Assembly: GCA_023846275.1 (NCBI GenBank)
Contig: CM043875.1
Location: 26,228,470 to 26,292,469, forward strand
Direction: 5' to 3'
DNA from: Vanilla planifolia
Taxonomy: Eukaryota; Streptophyta; Magnoliopsida; Asparagales; Orchidaceae
Length of the DNA stretch: 64,000 nt
The translations under genes were made by a program, and so were the position numbers. Each line of letters opens with the position of its first letter. Positions within the stretch are counted from its first letter, which is position 1. Under the pieces are notes generated by a model. It did no database searches. It worked only from the letters and a program-made list of their open reading frames with translations, and was not told the DNA's origin. Shown one piece after another: positions 62,382 to 64,000 of the stretch.

Positions 62382-63511
62382 ATCTTGTTCTTTTTATTCC
62401 TTTTCTTCTTCTTCTTCTTCTTCTTCTTCTTCTTTATCCTCTTCCTCTTCTTCTACTTCTTCTTCCTCTTCTTCATCTTTTTCCTCTTCTTCTCCAACTT
62501 CTTCTTCTTCTTCTTCTTCCTCTTCCTCTTCTTCTTCCACTTCTTCCTCATCTTCATCATCACCTTCTTCTTATTCTTCCTTATCTTCCTCTTGTTCTTC
62601 TATTTCTTCTTCTTCCTCTTCTTCTTCATCTTCTTCATCTTTCTCTTCTCCTTGTTCTTCTTATAGCACTTCATCTTATTCTCCTTCTTCTTCTACTTCT
62701 CCTTCTTTTTCCACTTCTCCTTCATCCTCTTCTTCTTCCTCTTCTTCTCTTCTTCTTTGTCTTCTTTTATTTCTTCCTTGTCATCATCTTCTTCTTCTTC
62801 TTTTTCCTCCGGTTCTTCATCTTCTTCTTCTTATTTTTTTCTACTTCTCCTTCTTCTTATTCTTCTACTCCCACTACTTCTTTTTCTTCTACATCCTCTT
62901 CCTCTTCTTCTTCTTCTTCTTCTTCTTCATTCCTGTCTTCTTCTTCTTCTCCTTTGTCTTCCTCTTCTTCTTCTTCTTCCACATCTTCTTCTTTTTCTAC
63001 TTTTCCTTCTTCTTCTTCTTCCTCCTCTTCTTCTTCTTGTTATACGTCTTCTTGTTCTTCTTCTTCCTTCTCTTATTCTTCTCCTCTCTCTTATTCTTCT
63101 TCTCCTTCCACATCTATTTCTTCAACACTTCTTTTTATTATTCCTCTCCTTATTCTACTTCTTCTTCCTTTTCTTCTTTTACTTCTTCTATTATTCTTTT
63201 TGTTCTTCTTCTTTTTATTATTATTATTCTTCCTCTTCTTCAGCTTCTTCCACTTCTGGTTCTTCTTCTTCATCATCTTCTTGTTCTTCACCTTCTTCTT
63301 CTCCATCTTCTTCATCTTCCTTTTATTCTTCTACCTCTTCTTCATCTTCTTCTTCTTCTTCTTTTCTTTTTCTTCTTCTTTGTTTTCTTCTTCTTCTTCT
63401 TTCACCTCCTCCTCCTCCTCTTCTTCATCTTCTATTTAATCTTTTCCGTGATCTTCTTCTTTTTATTCTACTTCTTTCTTTTCCTTCTTTTAATCTTCTT
63501 CTTCTTTTTCT

Positions 63512-63546
<35 letters not shown>

Positions 63547-64000
63547 TTCTAATTCGTTTCCTTATTCTTCTTCTTCTTCTTTTTCCTCATCAGTTTCTTC
63601 TTCTTCTTCTTATTCTTATTCTTCTTCTTCTCCATCATCTTCCTCTTGTTCTTTCTCGTCTTCTGCCTCTTCCACTTTTTCTTCCCTTTCCTTCACTTCT
63701 TCCTCTTCCTCTTCTTCTTTTTCTTCTACATCTTCTTCTTCATCTTCCACCCCCTCTTTCTCTTCTCCTTCTTCTTCTCCCTTTTCTTCTTCTTATTTTT
63801 CTTCTTCCTCTTCTTCATCTTCCACCTCTTCTTCTTCTACTTCTTCTTCTTCTTCTATTTCTTTTCCTTCTTCTTTTTCTTCCTCTTCTTCTTCTTCCTC
63901 TTCTTCTTCATCTTGTTCTTTTTATTCCTTTTTTTCTTCTTCTTCTTCTTCTTCTTCTTCTTTATGCTCTTCCTCTTCTTCTTATTCTTCCTCCTCTTCT
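61930..64000. repeat. Segmental duplication inside the TTC array, offset about 1.6 kb
   Basis: The sequence around 'taattcgttttcttattc' at 61941 recurs at 63550 (offset 1609), then 'tccactttttcttcc', 'ccttcacttcttcc' and 'catcttgttctttttattcc' recur in the same order (62381 and 63909, offset 1528). The second copy runs off the window end. The drop in offset by about 80 bp matches the longer pure TTC run in the first copy. Confidence 0.8.
62299..62369. repeat. Longest pure TTC run, about 24 units
   Basis: An uninterrupted TTC run of 71 bases. The matching place in the second copy near 63850 has a much shorter, interrupted run, so this is a local expansion. Confidence 0.85.

Larger units (their letters stand above)
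57288..64000. repeat. Giant imperfect (TTC)n/(GAA)n array
   Basis: Apart from the two heptamer blocks, the plus strand is almost entirely C and T with A as the main interruption and hardly any G, in TTC, CTT, TCC, TCA and TTA triplets. It continues past the window end, so at least 5.5 kb of trinucleotide-type repeat is present. Interruptions are not random: large segments recur (see the entries for 57301-59330 and 61930-64000). Open frames of up to 636 codons in it translate to poly-Phe, poly-Ser or poly-Leu (plus) and poly-Lys, Arg or Glu (minus) because no stop fits the motif; they are not genes. Confidence 0.95.

Noticed and set aside
61529-63439. A 636-codon open frame and many other long frames in the TTC region
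   Set aside because: TTC, TCT and CTT and their complements contain no stop codon, so long frames of Phe/Ser/Leu or Lys/Arg/Glu are expected. Several overlap in all frames and on both strands, and no domain is present.

Overview
The window is nuclear DNA from a flowering plant. The evidence is AT-rich intergenic and intronic DNA, short plant-style exons separated by long introns, fossils of Ty3/gypsy and Ty1/copia LTR retrotransposons, a PIF/Harbinger DNA transposon remnant, and a first exon matching the plant-specific SKU5-similar (multicopper-oxidase-like) family. The species cannot be fixed from this. The bloated introns suggest a large, repeat-rich genome.

Two host genes are supported, and they face away from each other. 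On the minus strand at 13500-13664 is one coding exon of an SKU5-similar protein: signal peptide plus the first strand of the cupredoxin domain, ending at a GT donor. None of its other exons is visible in the 13.4 kb downstream. On the plus strand, a seven-exon gene runs from 20341 to 43731 and encodes a 503-residue membrane protein of a conserved plant family without a known function that I can name. It has a Cys-rich N-terminus, three membrane segments and a large, probably N-glycosylated lumenal or extracellular domain. Its first intron is 15.1 kb and starts with a GC rather than a GT donor. Its 5' leader holds a perfect four-tract G-quadruplex motif.

Layout: 1-13.4 kb is repeat territory. 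It has a CpG-rich LTR at about 2.09-3.56 kb and an old LTR-retrotransposon-like element at about 6.05-11.87 kb carrying a minisatellite of about 19 units of 63 bp. 13.5-20.3 kb is the SKU5-similar exon, an AT-rich intergenic region and the promoter of the membrane-protein gene. 20.3-43.7 kb is that gene, with a gypsy fossil and several local tandem duplications in intron 1 and a copia fossil in intron 6. 44.9-47.0 kb is a second copia fossil on the minus strand. 54.9-56.3 kb is a PIF/Harbinger transposase remnant. 57.3 kb to the window end is a very large, imperfect (TTC)n/(GAA)n array, into which two blocks of a degenerate heptamer one base away from the plant telomere repeat are interleaved.

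The long open frames in the last 7 kb are artefacts of the TTC array, which has no stop codons in any of its repeat frames. The rest of the window shows no further host gene that I can support.
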